64,000 bases of DNA, from positions 124,001 to 188,000 of the forward strand of contig NZ_JAHWFK010000042.1 of the NCBI RefSeq assembly GCF_019710575.1, given 5' to 3'. Made by a program: the position numbers and the translations under genes. The number at the start of each line of letters is the position of its first letter. Position 1 is the first letter of the stretch. The notes below the pieces were generated by a model, which worked only from the letters and a program-made list of their open reading frames with translations, searched no databases and was not told the DNA's origin. The DNA comes from Paractinoplanes polyasparticus. Lineage in GTDB: Bacteria; Actinomycetota; Actinomycetes; Mycobacteriales; Micromonosporaceae. Shown in pieces: positions 17,839 through 26,219 of this stretch.

Positions 17839-20334
17839 TCAGCGGCGGACCAGGCGCAGGGCAAGCCCCGGGATCACCGCGACGGCGGCGCACGCCAGCA
17901 GAACGGGAACGCTTAACGTTTCGGTGCCGAGCAGCGTCCGCAACGGTGGCAGCAGGACGCCGGCGACCTGCAGGAGCCCGGAAACCGCGACGGCGGCGGG
18001 CAGCGACCAGTTGCGCGGGACGCCGGGTGCCGCCTTGGCCCGTACCGCGAGGGCGACCCCGAGCTGGGCGAGCCCCAGCACGACGAACATGACCGACTGC
18101 CACGGCAGGTCCATCCGGCCGGCGACGACCCCGGCGGTCAGGACGACCGTCGCCAGGCACAGACCGCCGGCCAGCACGCTGGTGAGCAGCCCATCGCCGA
18201 GCACCGACTCCTGCGGTGAGCGGGGCTTGCGCTTCAGGACGTCGGCGTCGGCCGGTTCGGCGCCCAGAGCCACACCGGGGATGCCGTGCGTGAGCAGGTT
18301 GATCCAGAGCAGTTGCGCCGGCAGCAGGGCCAGCGGCATGCCCAGCAGCGGTCCGGCGAGCATGACCATCAGCTCGGCGATTCCACCGGAGAGCGCGTAG
18401 CGCAGGAACCGGCGGATGTTGTCGTAGATGCGGCGCCCTTCGCCGATGGCGTCGGCCACGGTGCCCAGGTTGTCGTCGACCAGAACCAGTTCGGCGGCCT
18501 GCCGGGCGACCTCGGTGCCACTGCCCATGGCGACGCCGATGTCGGCGCGGCGCAGCGCGGGCGCATCGTTGACCCCGTCGCCCGTCATGGCGACGACTTC
18601 GCCGCGTCGCTGCAGCGCGGCGATGATGTCGAGCTTCTGTTCGGGCTGGGTACGGGCGTACACCCGGGCGTGCTCGATGTCGTGATCAGTCGGCGGTCCG
18701 GCGTCACCCACGGCGACGCGGTCACCAGACTCGAGAATGCCGAGCTGGGTGCCGATGGCGGCGGCGGTGGCCGGGTGGTCACCGGTGATCAACAGCAGGC
18801 GTACGCCGGAGGCCTCGAACGCCGCGGCGGTCTGCCGGGCGCTCGGGCGCAGCGGATCCCCGATACCGACCAACCCGCCGGCCCGCAGTGGGGGAGGGTT
18901 CGCCGGGTCCGGCTGCGTGGCGGTGATCGCCGTGGCGATGGCCAGCACACGGAGGCCGTCGGCGGCCAGCTCGGCGGCTGCACCCAGCAGGGTTGCATCC
19001 GCCCGCGGATCCAGCACGTTCTCCGGCGCGCCCTTGCGCACGATGAGGTAGCTGCCGTCGTGCTGCCGGTGCACGGTCGTCATCCGGCGGGTTGCCTGGT
19101 CGAAGGGCTGTTCGGCTACGCGGGGCAGGGCGGAGCGTTCGCCGGTGGTGTCGAGACCACACCGGGCTGCGAAGGCGACCAGCGCTGCTTCCATCGGATC
19201 CCCCGCAGCGGTCCACTCGGTGTGCTCGCCGCGGGGTGCGATCAGATCCGCGTCGTTGCAGAGCAGTCCGGCGCGGGCGAGCAGGAGCAGCGAATCCGGC
19301 GTTTCCCCGGCCGGCCGAATGTCGCCTTCCGGCGCGTAACCAATGCCTGAGACCGTGTACCGGTCGCTGTCCGCGGTGACAGCCAGTTGTACCGACATGC
19401 GGTTCTGGGTCAGTGTGCCGGTCTTGTCGGACGCGATGACGGTGACTGAGCCGAGCGTTTCGACCGCGTGCAGTCGGCGGGGGATCGCCTTCGTGCGAGC
19501 CATCCGGCGGGCGCCCAACGCCAAGGCGAGCGTCACCACGGCCGGCAGGCTCTCCGGCACGGCGGCCACGACGAGGCTGACCGCGGTGATGGCCATGCGG
19601 GCCACGGGCTGGCCGGCGAGCAACCCGGCGGCGAAGACAACGGCGGACACGGCGATCGCCGTGAGACCGAGGATGCGGCCCAGGCTCGCGATGCGCCGCT
19701 GCAGCGGCGTCGGTGCGGGCTTGGTACGGGAGACGAGGGCGGCGATCCGGCCGAGAGAGCTCGCGTCGCCGGTGTGCGTGACCAGACCGGCGGCGCGGCC
19801 GGAGGTGAGCACCGTGCCGGATCCGGCGACCTCGCCGGTAGCGCGGTGCACGGCCACGGATTCACCGGTCAGTGCCGACTCGTCGAACGCGGCCCGCTGC
19901 ACTTCGGTCAGCCGCAGGTCGGCCGGGACGACATCGCCGGCCTCGAGGCGCACGAGGTCGTCGCGCACCAGCTCCGCGGCCGGCAAGACCACGTCGTGAC
20001 CGTCACGGACGACCCGCGCCGTGGGTGCGGCGAGCCGGTCGAGCGCCGCGATGGCGGCGTCCGCCCGGATTTCCTGCAGCACACCGATCAGCGTGTTGAT
20101 CGTGACGACGAGGACGATGACGGCGGTGTCCGGGACGTCACCGAGGATCGTGGTGACCACAGCCGCGGCCAGCAGCAGGGCCACCAGCGGGTCGGCGAGC
20201 TGACGACCGATCCGGCCGGCCAGACGGCGCGGTGCCGGCGGCGCGACCATGTTGGGACCGTCTGTCACCAGTCGTTCGGTCGCCTCCGCAGTGGTGAGTC
20301 CGGCCGGGGTGGTACCGACGACAGTGTTCTCCAC
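17839..20334 (-). CDS. P-type cation-transporting ATPase (CtpF/P2-like)
   Basis: The protein has 831 residues from the GTG at 20334, chosen because it follows GGAGGATCAGC. The N-terminal cation-ATPase domain begins GTTPAGLTTAEATERLVTDG. Core motifs are DKTGTLTQNRMSVQ (phosphorylated Asp), VPESLPAVVTLALALGARRM in helix 4, KGAPENVL, and TGDGVNDAPALRRADIGVAMG. The helix-4 PESL motif and C-terminal helices fit type P2 (Ca2+ or other divalent/monovalent) pumps. CtpF (Rv1997) is the DosR-regulated P2 pump of M. tuberculosis. A DevR-like box lies 56 bp upstream. Confidence 0.9.
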   Translation of the reverse strand: MENTVVGTTPAGLTTAEATERLVTDGPNMVAPPAPRRLAGRIGRQLADPLVALLLAAAVVTTILGDVPDTAVIVLVVTINTLIGVLQEIRADAAIAALDRLAAPTARVVRDGHDVVLPAAELVRDDLVRLEAGDVVPADLRLTEVQRAAFDESALTGESVAVHRATGEVAGSGTVLTSGRAAGLVTHTGDASSLGRIAALVSRTKPAPTPLQRRIASLGRILGLTAIAVSAVVFAAGLLAGQPVARMAITAVSLVVAAVPESLPAVVTLALALGARRMARTKAIPRRLHAVETLGSVTVIASDKTGTLTQNRMSVQLAVTADSDRYTVSGIGYAPEGDIRPAGETPDSLLLLARAGLLCNDADLIAPRGEHTEWTAAGDPMEAALVAFAARCGLDTTGERSALPRVAEQPFDQATRRMTTVHRQHDGSYLIVRKGAPENVLDPRADATLLGAAAELAADGLRVLAIATAITATQPDPANPPPLRAGGLVGIGDPLRPSARQTAAAFEASGVRLLLITGDHPATAAAIGTQLGILESGDRVAVGDAGPPTDHDIEHARVYARTQPEQKLDIIAALQRRGEVVAMTGDGVNDAPALRRADIGVAMGSGTEVARQAAELVLVDDNLGTVADAIGEGRRIYDNIRRFLRYALSGGIAELMVMLAGPLLGMPLALLPAQLLWINLLTHGIPGVALGAEPADADVLKRKPRSPQESVLGDGLLTSVLAGGLCLATVVLTAGVVAGRMDLPWQSVMFVVLGLAQLGVALAVRAKAAPGVPRNWSLPAAVAVSGLLQVAGVLLPPLRTLLGTETLSVPVLLACAAVAVIPGLALRLVRR

Positions 20335-20389
20335 GCTGATCCTCCGATCGATCTCATCTCCACATTCCGGCACCGAGGACCCGCACGGC

Positions 20390-20404
20390 AGGGCCGAAAG
20401 TCCC
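20390..20404 (-). promoter_or_regulatory. DevR-like box upstream of the P-type ATPase
   Basis: The + strand reads AGGGCCGAAAGTCCC, the exact reverse of the consensus GGGACTTTCGGCCCT. It lies 56 bp upstream of the ATPase GTG start. Confidence 0.7.
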
Positions 20405-20422
20405 GCGTGGGAGGGACCCGGA

Positions 20423-20641
20423 TCAGCGTTGAGCGGCGGGCAATACGTGCAGGCGCCGCTCGTACTCCTCGATGTCGATCTCGCCTCCGGCGAGCCGCTC
20501 GGCGAGCATTCGTTCCGGGCCCCGGATCGGGTCGGCCGGCGCTGGTTCGGATGGTCCCCGCTGCATCCCTGCGATGAGGAGACCGATTGTCAGCAGCACC
20601 GTGGGCAGGAGGATGGCGAAGGCCAACACTGCGTCCACCAT
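20423..20641 (-). CDS. Small membrane protein with SHOCT-like domain
   Basis: The protein has 72 residues from ATG 20641. One hydrophobic helix (AVLAFAILLPTVLLTIGLLIAG, approximately residues 4-25) is followed by a SHOCT-type motif, ERMLAERLAGGEIDIEEYERRLHVL. SHOCT proteins have a short C-terminal helical motif that may oligomerise. The ribosome site is weak. It lies directly upstream of the ATPase box and is divergent from the small ORF at 20770. Confidence 0.7.
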   Translation of the reverse strand: MVDAVLAFAILLPTVLLTIGLLIAGMQRGPSEPAPADPIRGPERMLAERLAGGEIDIEEYERRLHVLPAAQR

Positions 20642-20769
20642 GCACACTGCCCCGTGGTCGTTGTACGCGGCAAGCACTGAGGAGACCAATGCGACGGGAG
20701 TGCGATCCACCGATCTCGCTCCCGGTCGCGTTGACCGATGGACCTTGTGTACTTGAAGGCGGAGCTTCG

Positions 20770-21114
20770 ATGGGTAAGCATGAAGCGGAAGTAGCCGAGA
20801 TGGTCCTCCTGCTGATTCTGACCGTGGCACTGTTCGCCTCGTGCGTCTGCTTCGTCTGGCCCCGTACTGAGCCTGAAAGCACTACGTTCGAGACTGAGCA
20901 GGACGACCGCCGCGACCCGTCGCCGACCGGCGAGCCCGGAAGCCGCGAGGGTGTGCTGGTCAACCTGCTTCGACCGTCGTCGACTTCAGGAATCGCTTTC
21001 CTCGCTGGTCCGCGGGAGCAGGACGTCGGTGACCGACCGTCGCGGCGTGGCGGTGCTGGGGGTGCCGTAGCCGATCCTCAGTGCCAGTTGCGGGTAGCCT
21101 GTGCGACCGAGTGA
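20770..21114 (+). CDS. Small membrane protein, possibly truncated paralog of 41403 gene
   Basis: The ATG follows AAGGCGGAGCTTCG. The first about 60 residues hold one hydrophobic helix (VLLLILTVALFASCVCFVW) and then a polar segment ending EPGSREGVLVNLLRP. The element EGVLV-x-L is shared with the small protein at 41403-41696 (PESLEGVLVAQLTADEINRG). After that the resemblance stops and the frame runs antiparallel into the nitroreductase gene, so the true end has probably been lost. Confidence 0.4.
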   Translation: MGKHEAEVAEMVLLLILTVALFASCVCFVWPRTEPESTTFETEQDDRRDPSPTGEPGSREGVLVNLLRPSSTSGIAFLAGPREQDVGDRPSRRGGAGGAVADPQCQLRVACATE

Positions 21115-21966
21115 TCGGCGCAGCTGGTCGCGGGCGGCCGGCACCTCGATCGGCTGGGAGATCATCGAGACCGACAAGCCGGCGTCGGTCGCGGTGAGCA
21201 GCACCTTCTGCAGCGCTTGGCCCGCGGTGATCTGGTCGGCTGCCCAGTCGCCGGGCACGCCGAGAATGCCGATGAGCGGCTCCGGCTCGTAGTCGCGGCC
21301 GGGCGCGCGGCGTCGGTCACCGAAGGTCCTCTGGGGGAGTAGGTCCTGCGGTTCGGCCAGCGGTGCTCCGGCGGTGACGGGTACGCCGTCCGGCGCCTGG
21401 CCGGCGTGCGTCCAGCCAATGAGTTCAGCCTGGTAGCGGCCGTCGCGGCGCAGGACCCGGTCGGCGCTGCCGGCGATCTCGGCGAAGCCGGTGAGGGCGG
21501 TCATGCCGACGAGCAGGTCAAGCCAGGCCGATTCGCTGGTGGCCGCTTCGATCAGGCGGACCCGGGCTTCGGCCGGCACCGGGTCGGGCCAGAACGGCTG
21601 CCGGTTGCTGTGCCGGCGCGGGATCGCGGCATAGAGGTCCTGCTCGGCGTAGCTCGGTGGGCGTTCGCGTCCCGGGGCGAGCCGGGCGATGAGGCTCGGC
21701 TGTGCCGCGTCGGGACGCAGGCGGACCTCGGCGGGCCGGCCGTGCACGGCCAGGACGAGGCGGGCGTTGTAGGTGGCGGCGCCGCACGCGAGGCGGGCAG
21801 CCCAGCCGGACCAGTCGGCGACAGCGAGCTGCCGGGACGGGTCGGCGAGGACCTCGATCGCGCCGTCGTGCAGCCGGAACTGCCAGGGCTGACTGTTGTG
21901 CATGGAGGGGGCGCGGATGCCCGCTTCCGCGGCCAGCTGCAACTCCGCCTCGCCGTAGCCGTTCAC
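20986..21966 (-). CDS. Acg-family nitroreductase-like protein
   Basis: The protein has 326 residues with a GTG start overlapping the upstream USP-like stop (GTGA). The N-terminal signature IRAPSMHNSQPWQFRL, then IPRRHSNRQPFWP, and the C-terminal AGQALQKVLLTATDAGLSVSMISQPIE with LALRIGYG are typical of the Acg family (Rv2032, Rv3127, Rv3131), FMN-binding nitroreductase relatives in the DosR regulon. Some members may store FMN rather than act catalytically. It is the third gene of an operon starting at 23273. Confidence 0.87.
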   Translation of the reverse strand: MNGYGEAELQLAAEAGIRAPSMHNSQPWQFRLHDGAIEVLADPSRQLAVADWSGWAARLACGAATYNARLVLAVHGRPAEVRLRPDAAQPSLIARLAPGRERPPSYAEQDLYAAIPRRHSNRQPFWPDPVPAEARVRLIEAATSESAWLDLLVGMTALTGFAEIAGSADRVLRRDGRYQAELIGWTHAGQAPDGVPVTAGAPLAEPQDLLPQRTFGDRRRAPGRDYEPEPLIGILGVPGDWAADQITAGQALQKVLLTATDAGLSVSMISQPIEVPAARDQLRRSLGRTGYPQLALRIGYGTPSTATPRRSVTDVLLPRTSEESDS

Positions 21967-22313
21967 AGCGGGTCTCCTTCGTGTTGCTCCAGCGGGACGA
22001 CCGCGACCGGGCAGGAAGCCTCCGCGGCCACGGTCGCGGAACGTCGCCGGTACGAACCCGGCCGATCACCCCGCGTCGTTTGTCGTCGACACCAGCAACC
22101 TGGCGCCGACGGCGGCTCGGACGGGCGCGTGGGGGGATCGATCAGCTCGATGCCGGCCCGCGTCGTCCCGTCGAGCGGCGAGCCGGGTACGCAGACGTGC
22201 ACGAGAACGAGCCGCCAGCCGGTCCGCTCTGCCTGCTCGGTGGCCCAGGCCAGCGCTTCGGTTCCTCCTGCGCCGCCCAAGCCGGCTGCGATCGAGGCGC
22301 CCATGACGGCCAC
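21963..22313 (-). pseudogene. Degenerate universal stress protein
   Basis: A 116-residue frame starts near MGASIAAGLGGAGGTEALAW, continues ATEQAERTGWRLVLVHVCVP, then loses USP character for about 30 residues and ends with AAEASCPVAVVPLEQ, a normal USP terminus. The missing part (RAAVGARLLVSTTND) is readable in a neighbouring frame, so two compensating indels or a deletion are likely. Length is below the usual 140-150 residues. It lies between two nitroreductase genes with coupled start and stop codons. Confidence 0.65.
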
Positions 22314-23273
22314 CTACCTCGTGACGGTGATGACGTCGGCCGGGTCGCGTCGCGGCGCGGCGGGAACCGGCTGACGGTCGTGGCGGTAGCCCATGCGGAC
22401 GACCAGGTATGGCTCGCCGATGTCCGAGACCAGGCCGCGCAGCAGGTGGCGGGGCCATTCGACCTCGACGGCATCGCTGAGCGGAGCGGTGGCCAGCCCG
22501 TCGGCGGTGGCCAGCAGCAGCAGCGCGGACAGCGCCTCGCCGCCCCGGAGCAGGTCTATCGGCTCGTCATCCGGACCGAACAGCACGACGTAGGCGGCGC
22601 CTTGGTCGTGGGCCGCACCGGCCCCGAGCGTGGCTGTGGCGTCCGGGAAGAAGTCACGTACCGGCACGCGGCGCAGCTCGGGCTTGACCGCGGTGGCCGG
22701 CGGCACGCCGTCGCCGGCCTGGCTGGGCCGGGTGGTCCACCGGTGCAGCTCGGCCCGGTAGGCCGGATCGTTCAGTTCGGCCGCGGCGCCGAGGTCGGTG
22801 GAGATCGCGAGCATCGCGATCTGGTCGGGGCGCACGGTGTGCAGATAGGCGCCCTCGGCTTCGACGAAGCGGCGTAGCTTGGTCAGCTCGAAGTCGGTCA
22901 CCGACCGGTCGTCGAACGCCCGCCGGTCGGTGCGCCGGTGCGCGATCGCCGCGGCCATCCGGACGGCCTCGGGATCGGGTGGCACCGGCCGGCCCAGGCG
23001 CAGGCGGGCCAGCAGCTGGGGCCGAGCCGGTTCAGGCAGGCGCTCGACGGTCACCGACCAGCCGGCGGAGGCCAGGTAGGTGCGGGCGTGGTGCAACGCG
23101 GCGCCGCAGCTCAGCAGCAGCAGCCGGCCGTCACGGTCGATGCTGTCGACGCGGCGTTGTGGGTCGGCGAACAGCTCCAGGACGTCATCGGCGAGCCGCC
23201 AGTTCCACGGCTGGGTGTTGAAGACCGACGGCGCGTGCTGTGCTGCGCGGGCGGCCTGCTCGAGCGGTGTCAT
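22314..23273 (-). CDS. Acg-family nitroreductase-like protein
   Basis: The protein has 319 residues. It has ARAAQHAPSVFNTQPWNWRL, HRRTDRRAFDDRSV, AAYVVLFGPDDEPIDLLRGG and GEPLVVRMGYR-like terminal elements of the Acg/Rv3131 family. It is first in an operon with a degenerate USP and a second nitroreductase, and its box lies 63 bp upstream. It is the best intact template for judging the deletion in the paralog at 57183-57969. Confidence 0.88.
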   Translation of the reverse strand: MTPLEQAARAAQHAPSVFNTQPWNWRLADDVLELFADPQRRVDSIDRDGRLLLLSCGAALHHARTYLASAGWSVTVERLPEPARPQLLARLRLGRPVPPDPEAVRMAAAIAHRRTDRRAFDDRSVTDFELTKLRRFVEAEGAYLHTVRPDQIAMLAISTDLGAAAELNDPAYRAELHRWTTRPSQAGDGVPPATAVKPELRRVPVRDFFPDATATLGAGAAHDQGAAYVVLFGPDDEPIDLLRGGEALSALLLLATADGLATAPLSDAVEVEWPRHLLRGLVSDIGEPYLVVRMGYRHDRQPVPAAPRRDPADVITVTR

Positions 23274-23335
23274 GGTGGGGAACCTCCGTCGTCCGGTCTC
23301 CCCACCACCGTGCCGCGTACTGCGGGTGACTGTTC

Positions 23336-23350
23336 AGGGTCGAAGGTCCC
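23336..23350 (-). promoter_or_regulatory. DevR-like box upstream of the nitroreductase operon
   Basis: The + strand reads AGGGTCGAAGGTCCC (reverse GGGACCTTCGACCCT), 13 of 15 bases like the consensus. It lies 63 bp upstream of the nitroreductase start and just past the devS stop. Confidence 0.65.
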
Positions 23351-23354
23351 GTTT

Positions 23355-25079
23355 TCAGCCGCTGATCGGGACCCGCCAGGTGAGCATTGTCCCGGTGCCT
23401 TCGCGGGCGGCACCGATCTCGAAGCTGCCGCCCAGGTCGTGAGCGCGTTCGCCCATATTGACGACGCCACCGCGGGCGCGGGCCGGGTCGAAGCCGATGC
23501 CGTCGTCCTCCACGTGCAGAACAACCTCGCTCCCGGCCACTCGGAGCGAGATCCGGGCGTCGGTGGCGCCGGCGTGCCGGGCGATGTTCGACAGTGCTTC
23601 GCGCAGTACAGCGACCAGTTCGGGCTTGATGTCGTCGGGAATGGCGCTGTCCACGGGTCCGGAGGTGTCCAGGACGGGCCGGAATCCGAGGGCCTCACTC
23701 GCCGCGACCACCGTCTCGTTCAGTTCCGAGCGCAGGGACGGGCCGGTGGGGGTGCGCAATTCGAAGATCGAGCGGCGGATGTCGCGGATGGTGGCGTCCA
23801 GGTCGTCGACGGCGGCGTTGATGCGCTTGGCGACCTCGGGTTTCCCGGCCTGATGCACGGCGCCCTGCAGGTGCATGCCGGTGGCGAACAGCCGCTGGAT
23901 GACAACATCGTGCAGGTCGCGGGCGATGCGCTCGCGGTCCTCGAGGACGACGAGCTGCTGCCGCTCTTCCTGGGCCCGGGCCCGTTCGAGAGCCAGGGCC
24001 GCCTGCCCGGCGAAGGTCGACAGTTGCGCGGCGTCCTCGTCACTCGGCGGCTGGCCGGCGGGCTGGGTGACGATGAGCACGCCGTGCAGGGTGTCGGGGC
24101 CGGCGAGCGGCACCGTCATCGCCGGACTCTCCGGCACCGGCCCCGGCCACTCGGCAACGGCCCGAAGATTTTCAACGGCTCGGAACTTCTCCCGGCCGAA
24201 CCCGGCTGCGGCGTCCGGGTCCACGGCGACGATCCGGCCGGTGAGTTCGCCGCACAAGGGGTCGGCGCCGTCGGCTACTTCGATCGTGTACCGGGCGTCG
24301 GCGTCGTCGTACAGCATGACGAGCACCAGCTCGGCGCCGGACACTTCGCGCGCACGACGGGCGATCAGCCGGAGCGCCTCCGTCCGGTGGACGGTGCCGA
24401 GCAGCACACTGGTGATCTCGGCGGTGGCGGCGAGCCAGCGTTCACGCTGCTGGGCCAGGGTGAAGAGGCGCGCGTTGTCGATCGCCACGCCGGCCGCGGC
24501 GGCGAGCGCGATGACGATCTCCTCGTCGTCCAGGCTGAACTCGTCGGCGCCCTGCTTCTCGGCGAGGTAGAGGTTGCCGAAGATCTGATCGCGAGTGCGG
24601 ACCGGCACGCCCAGGAAGCTGTGCATCGGCGGGTGATTCGGCGGGAACCCGTACGAGTCGGGATGCTGGGTGATGTCGGGCAGCCGCACCGGACTGGGGT
24701 CGGTGATCAGCACGCCCAGCACACCGCGGCCGTGCGGCAGATCCCCGATCTTCGCGTGCGCGGCCGCGTCGATGCCGTGGGTGATGAAGTCGGACAGGTC
24801 GGTGCGATCGGCGCCCAGCACGCCGAGGGCGCCGTAGCGGGCGCCGACGAGCGCGCAGGCAGCCTCGACGATGCGCTGCAGGGTGCTGCGCAGATCGAGG
24901 TCGGTGCCGATGCCGACGACCGCGTCCAGCAGGGCGCGCAGTCGCTCCCGGCTGGTCATCACCTCGCCGACCCGGTCGAGCATCTCCTGCAGGAGCTCGT
25001 CGAGCCGTACGCGGGAGAGGGGGCGGAGGCCGAGCGAAGGCGGATCGATCCGGTCGTCTCCCGAAGTGCGTTCCACCAT
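23355..25079 (-). CDS. devS: DevS/DosS-like heme-GAF sensor histidine kinase
   Basis: The protein has 574 residues from ATG 25079; a longer frame to 25160 abuts the regulatory box and is less likely. GAF-A spans about 45-205 with PNHPPMHSFLGVPVR and QIFGNLYLAEK. The histidine before PPM is residue 149 and the tyrosine of NLYL is 171, matching by number the heme ligand H149 and distal Y171 of M. tuberculosis DevS. GAF-B spans about 220-370. The HisKA_3 box ERIARDLHDVVIQRLFA has the phospho-acceptor at H390, and HATPase motifs are REALSNIARHA and DDGIGFDP. Role: O2/NO/CO or redox sensing and phosphorylation of DevR. It is divergent from devR, with a shared box between them. Confidence 0.92.
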   Translation of the reverse strand: MVERTSGDDRIDPPSLGLRPLSRVRLDELLQEMLDRVGEVMTSRERLRALLDAVVGIGTDLDLRSTLQRIVEAACALVGARYGALGVLGADRTDLSDFITHGIDAAAHAKIGDLPHGRGVLGVLITDPSPVRLPDITQHPDSYGFPPNHPPMHSFLGVPVRTRDQIFGNLYLAEKQGADEFSLDDEEIVIALAAAAGVAIDNARLFTLAQQRERWLAATAEITSVLLGTVHRTEALRLIARRAREVSGAELVLVMLYDDADARYTIEVADGADPLCGELTGRIVAVDPDAAAGFGREKFRAVENLRAVAEWPGPVPESPAMTVPLAGPDTLHGVLIVTQPAGQPPSDEDAAQLSTFAGQAALALERARAQEERQQLVVLEDRERIARDLHDVVIQRLFATGMHLQGAVHQAGKPEVAKRINAAVDDLDATIRDIRRSIFELRTPTGPSLRSELNETVVAASEALGFRPVLDTSGPVDSAIPDDIKPELVAVLREALSNIARHAGATDARISLRVAGSEVVLHVEDDGIGFDPARARGGVVNMGERAHDLGGSFEIGAAREGTGTMLTWRVPISG

Positions 25080-25162
25080 GACGGTCAGACTAGGGGCTCG
25101 CGGTGGCTCGCGAACAGAGCGGTCCGCTGCGGATGTTCCGTCGGCGCCGCGGTTGCGCATTC

Positions 25163-25177
25163 GGGACTTTGGTCCCT
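25163..25177. promoter_or_regulatory. DevR-like box between devS and devR
   Basis: GGGACTTTGGTCCCT is a near-perfect palindrome, 35 bp before the devR start and 84 bp before the devS start. Its position suggests autoregulation of both genes by DevR. Confidence 0.75.
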
Positions 25178-25211
25178 ACGGCTGGTCGGCCCGACACGGT
25201 AAGAAGAACAA

Positions 25212-25856
25212 ATGATCCGTGTCTTTCTGCTGGACGACCACGAAGTGGTGCGTCGCGGCCTGGTCGACCTGCTGCAGGCCGACGGCGACATCGAGGTGAT
25301 CGGCGAGTCTGGTCTCGCCCAGGAGGCGACCGCGCGCATCCCCGCGCTGCGTCCCGACGTGGCGATCCTCGACGCCCGGCTGCCCGACGGCAACGGCATC
25401 GACGTGTGCCGCGATGTCCGAGCAGTGGACTCGACGATCAAAGGCCTGATCCTGACCTCGTACGAAGATGACGAGGCGCTGTTCGCCGCGATCATGGCGG
25501 GCGCCTCCGGCTACGTGCTCAAGCAAATACGCGGCAACGACCTGCTGGACGCGGTGCGCCGGGTGGCGGCGGGCCAGTCGCTGCTGGATCCGGCGGTCAC
25601 CCAGCGGGTGCTGGAGCGCATCCGGCACGGCGTGGAACAGCCGCGCGAACTCGCCTCGCTGACCGATCAGGAGCGCAAGATCCTCGAGTTCATCGCCGAA
25701 GGGCTGACGAACCGGGAGATCGCCGGCCGCATGTTCCTGGCCGAGAAGACGGTCAAGAATTACGTCTCCAGCCTCCTGGCCAAGCTCGGCCTCGAGCGGC
25801 GTACACAGGCAGCGGTGCTCGCCACCCGCCTGCTGGGGGAGCATCCACACGGCTGA
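25212..25856 (+). CDS. devR: DevR/DosR-like response regulator
   Basis: The protein has 214 residues of the NarL/FixJ family. The receiver begins MIRVFLLDDHEVVRRGLVDL, the phosphorylated aspartate is D54 in AILDARLPDGNG, T82 lies in LILTSYEDDEA and K104 in SGYVLKQIRG, the same numbers as in M. tuberculosis DosR. The LuxR-type HTH at about 150-205 reads LTDQERKILEFIAEGLTNRE and FLAEKTVKNYVSSLLAKLGLERRTQAAV, almost residue-for-residue DosR-like, so similar DNA recognition is expected. It is the likely activator at the roughly twenty boxes of this window. Confidence 0.95.
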   Translation: MIRVFLLDDHEVVRRGLVDLLQADGDIEVIGESGLAQEATARIPALRPDVAILDARLPDGNGIDVCRDVRAVDSTIKGLILTSYEDDEALFAAIMAGASGYVLKQIRGNDLLDAVRRVAAGQSLLDPAVTQRVLERIRHGVEQPRELASLTDQERKILEFIAEGLTNREIAGRMFLAEKTVKNYVSSLLAKLGLERRTQAAVLATRLLGEHPHG

Positions 25857-26042
25857 CCAGGAGGATGCGGCCACTGGACCTGAGGGTGACCTCTCCGGGT
25901 TTGTTGTGCTCGTGCAGACTCCGCTCGACGCCGAAGGCAATGACGATCCGCCGGAGGCTGATTGTGTGACCGCCGAACATGGTGTGCGCGCTGCGGCTGC
26001 CCGGCGCGGTTGCGGCGGCGCCGCTTCGTTGGCTGCCGGCCC

Positions 26043-26156
26043 CGAGGTGAGCGCGACGCCGAGAGGGTTACTCAGACGCCGGTACCAACTGGCCGGCGGC
26101 CGGTAGGAGACACGCGTGCTGTAGTCCTGGATGCCATACCGTTTCCGGGTCATCAT
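26043..26156 (-). pseudogene. N-terminal remnant of a deazaflavin-dependent nitroreductase
   Basis: From an ATGATG start after GAGAGGTGCCACG the frame reads MTRKRYGIQDYSTRVSYRPP and ASWYRRLSNPLGVALTS. This resembles the first about 40 residues of F420-dependent nitroreductase (DDN-like) proteins. After that the sequence loses resemblance in all three frames, and the open frame simply continues antisense through devR. I read it as a gene whose body has been lost. No other gene is seen in 25857-26219. Confidence 0.4.
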
Positions 26157-26177
26157 CGTGGCACCTCTCAAGTGGCT

Positions 26178-26209
26178 GTGTCCCGGCACCGTGGACGATG
26201 CCGGGACAC
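26178..26209 (-). terminator. Hairpin between DDN remnant and DUF4389 gene
   Basis: GTGTCCCGGCA at 26178-26188 pairs perfectly with TGCCGGGACAC at 26199-26209 around a 10-base loop. It lies 11 bp after the stop of the minus-strand DUF4389 gene. Confidence 0.75.
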
Positions 26210-26219
26210 GGCGCGGCGG

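Noticed and set aside
20770..20992. A DevR box ahead of the small membrane gene at 20770
   Set aside because: The 128 bp between it and the SHOCT gene contain no recognisable match.
26178..26209. TGTCCCGG...CCGGGACA as a possible DevR site
   Set aside because: The spacing between half-sites (over 10 bases) and the position between gene ends fit a terminator better.
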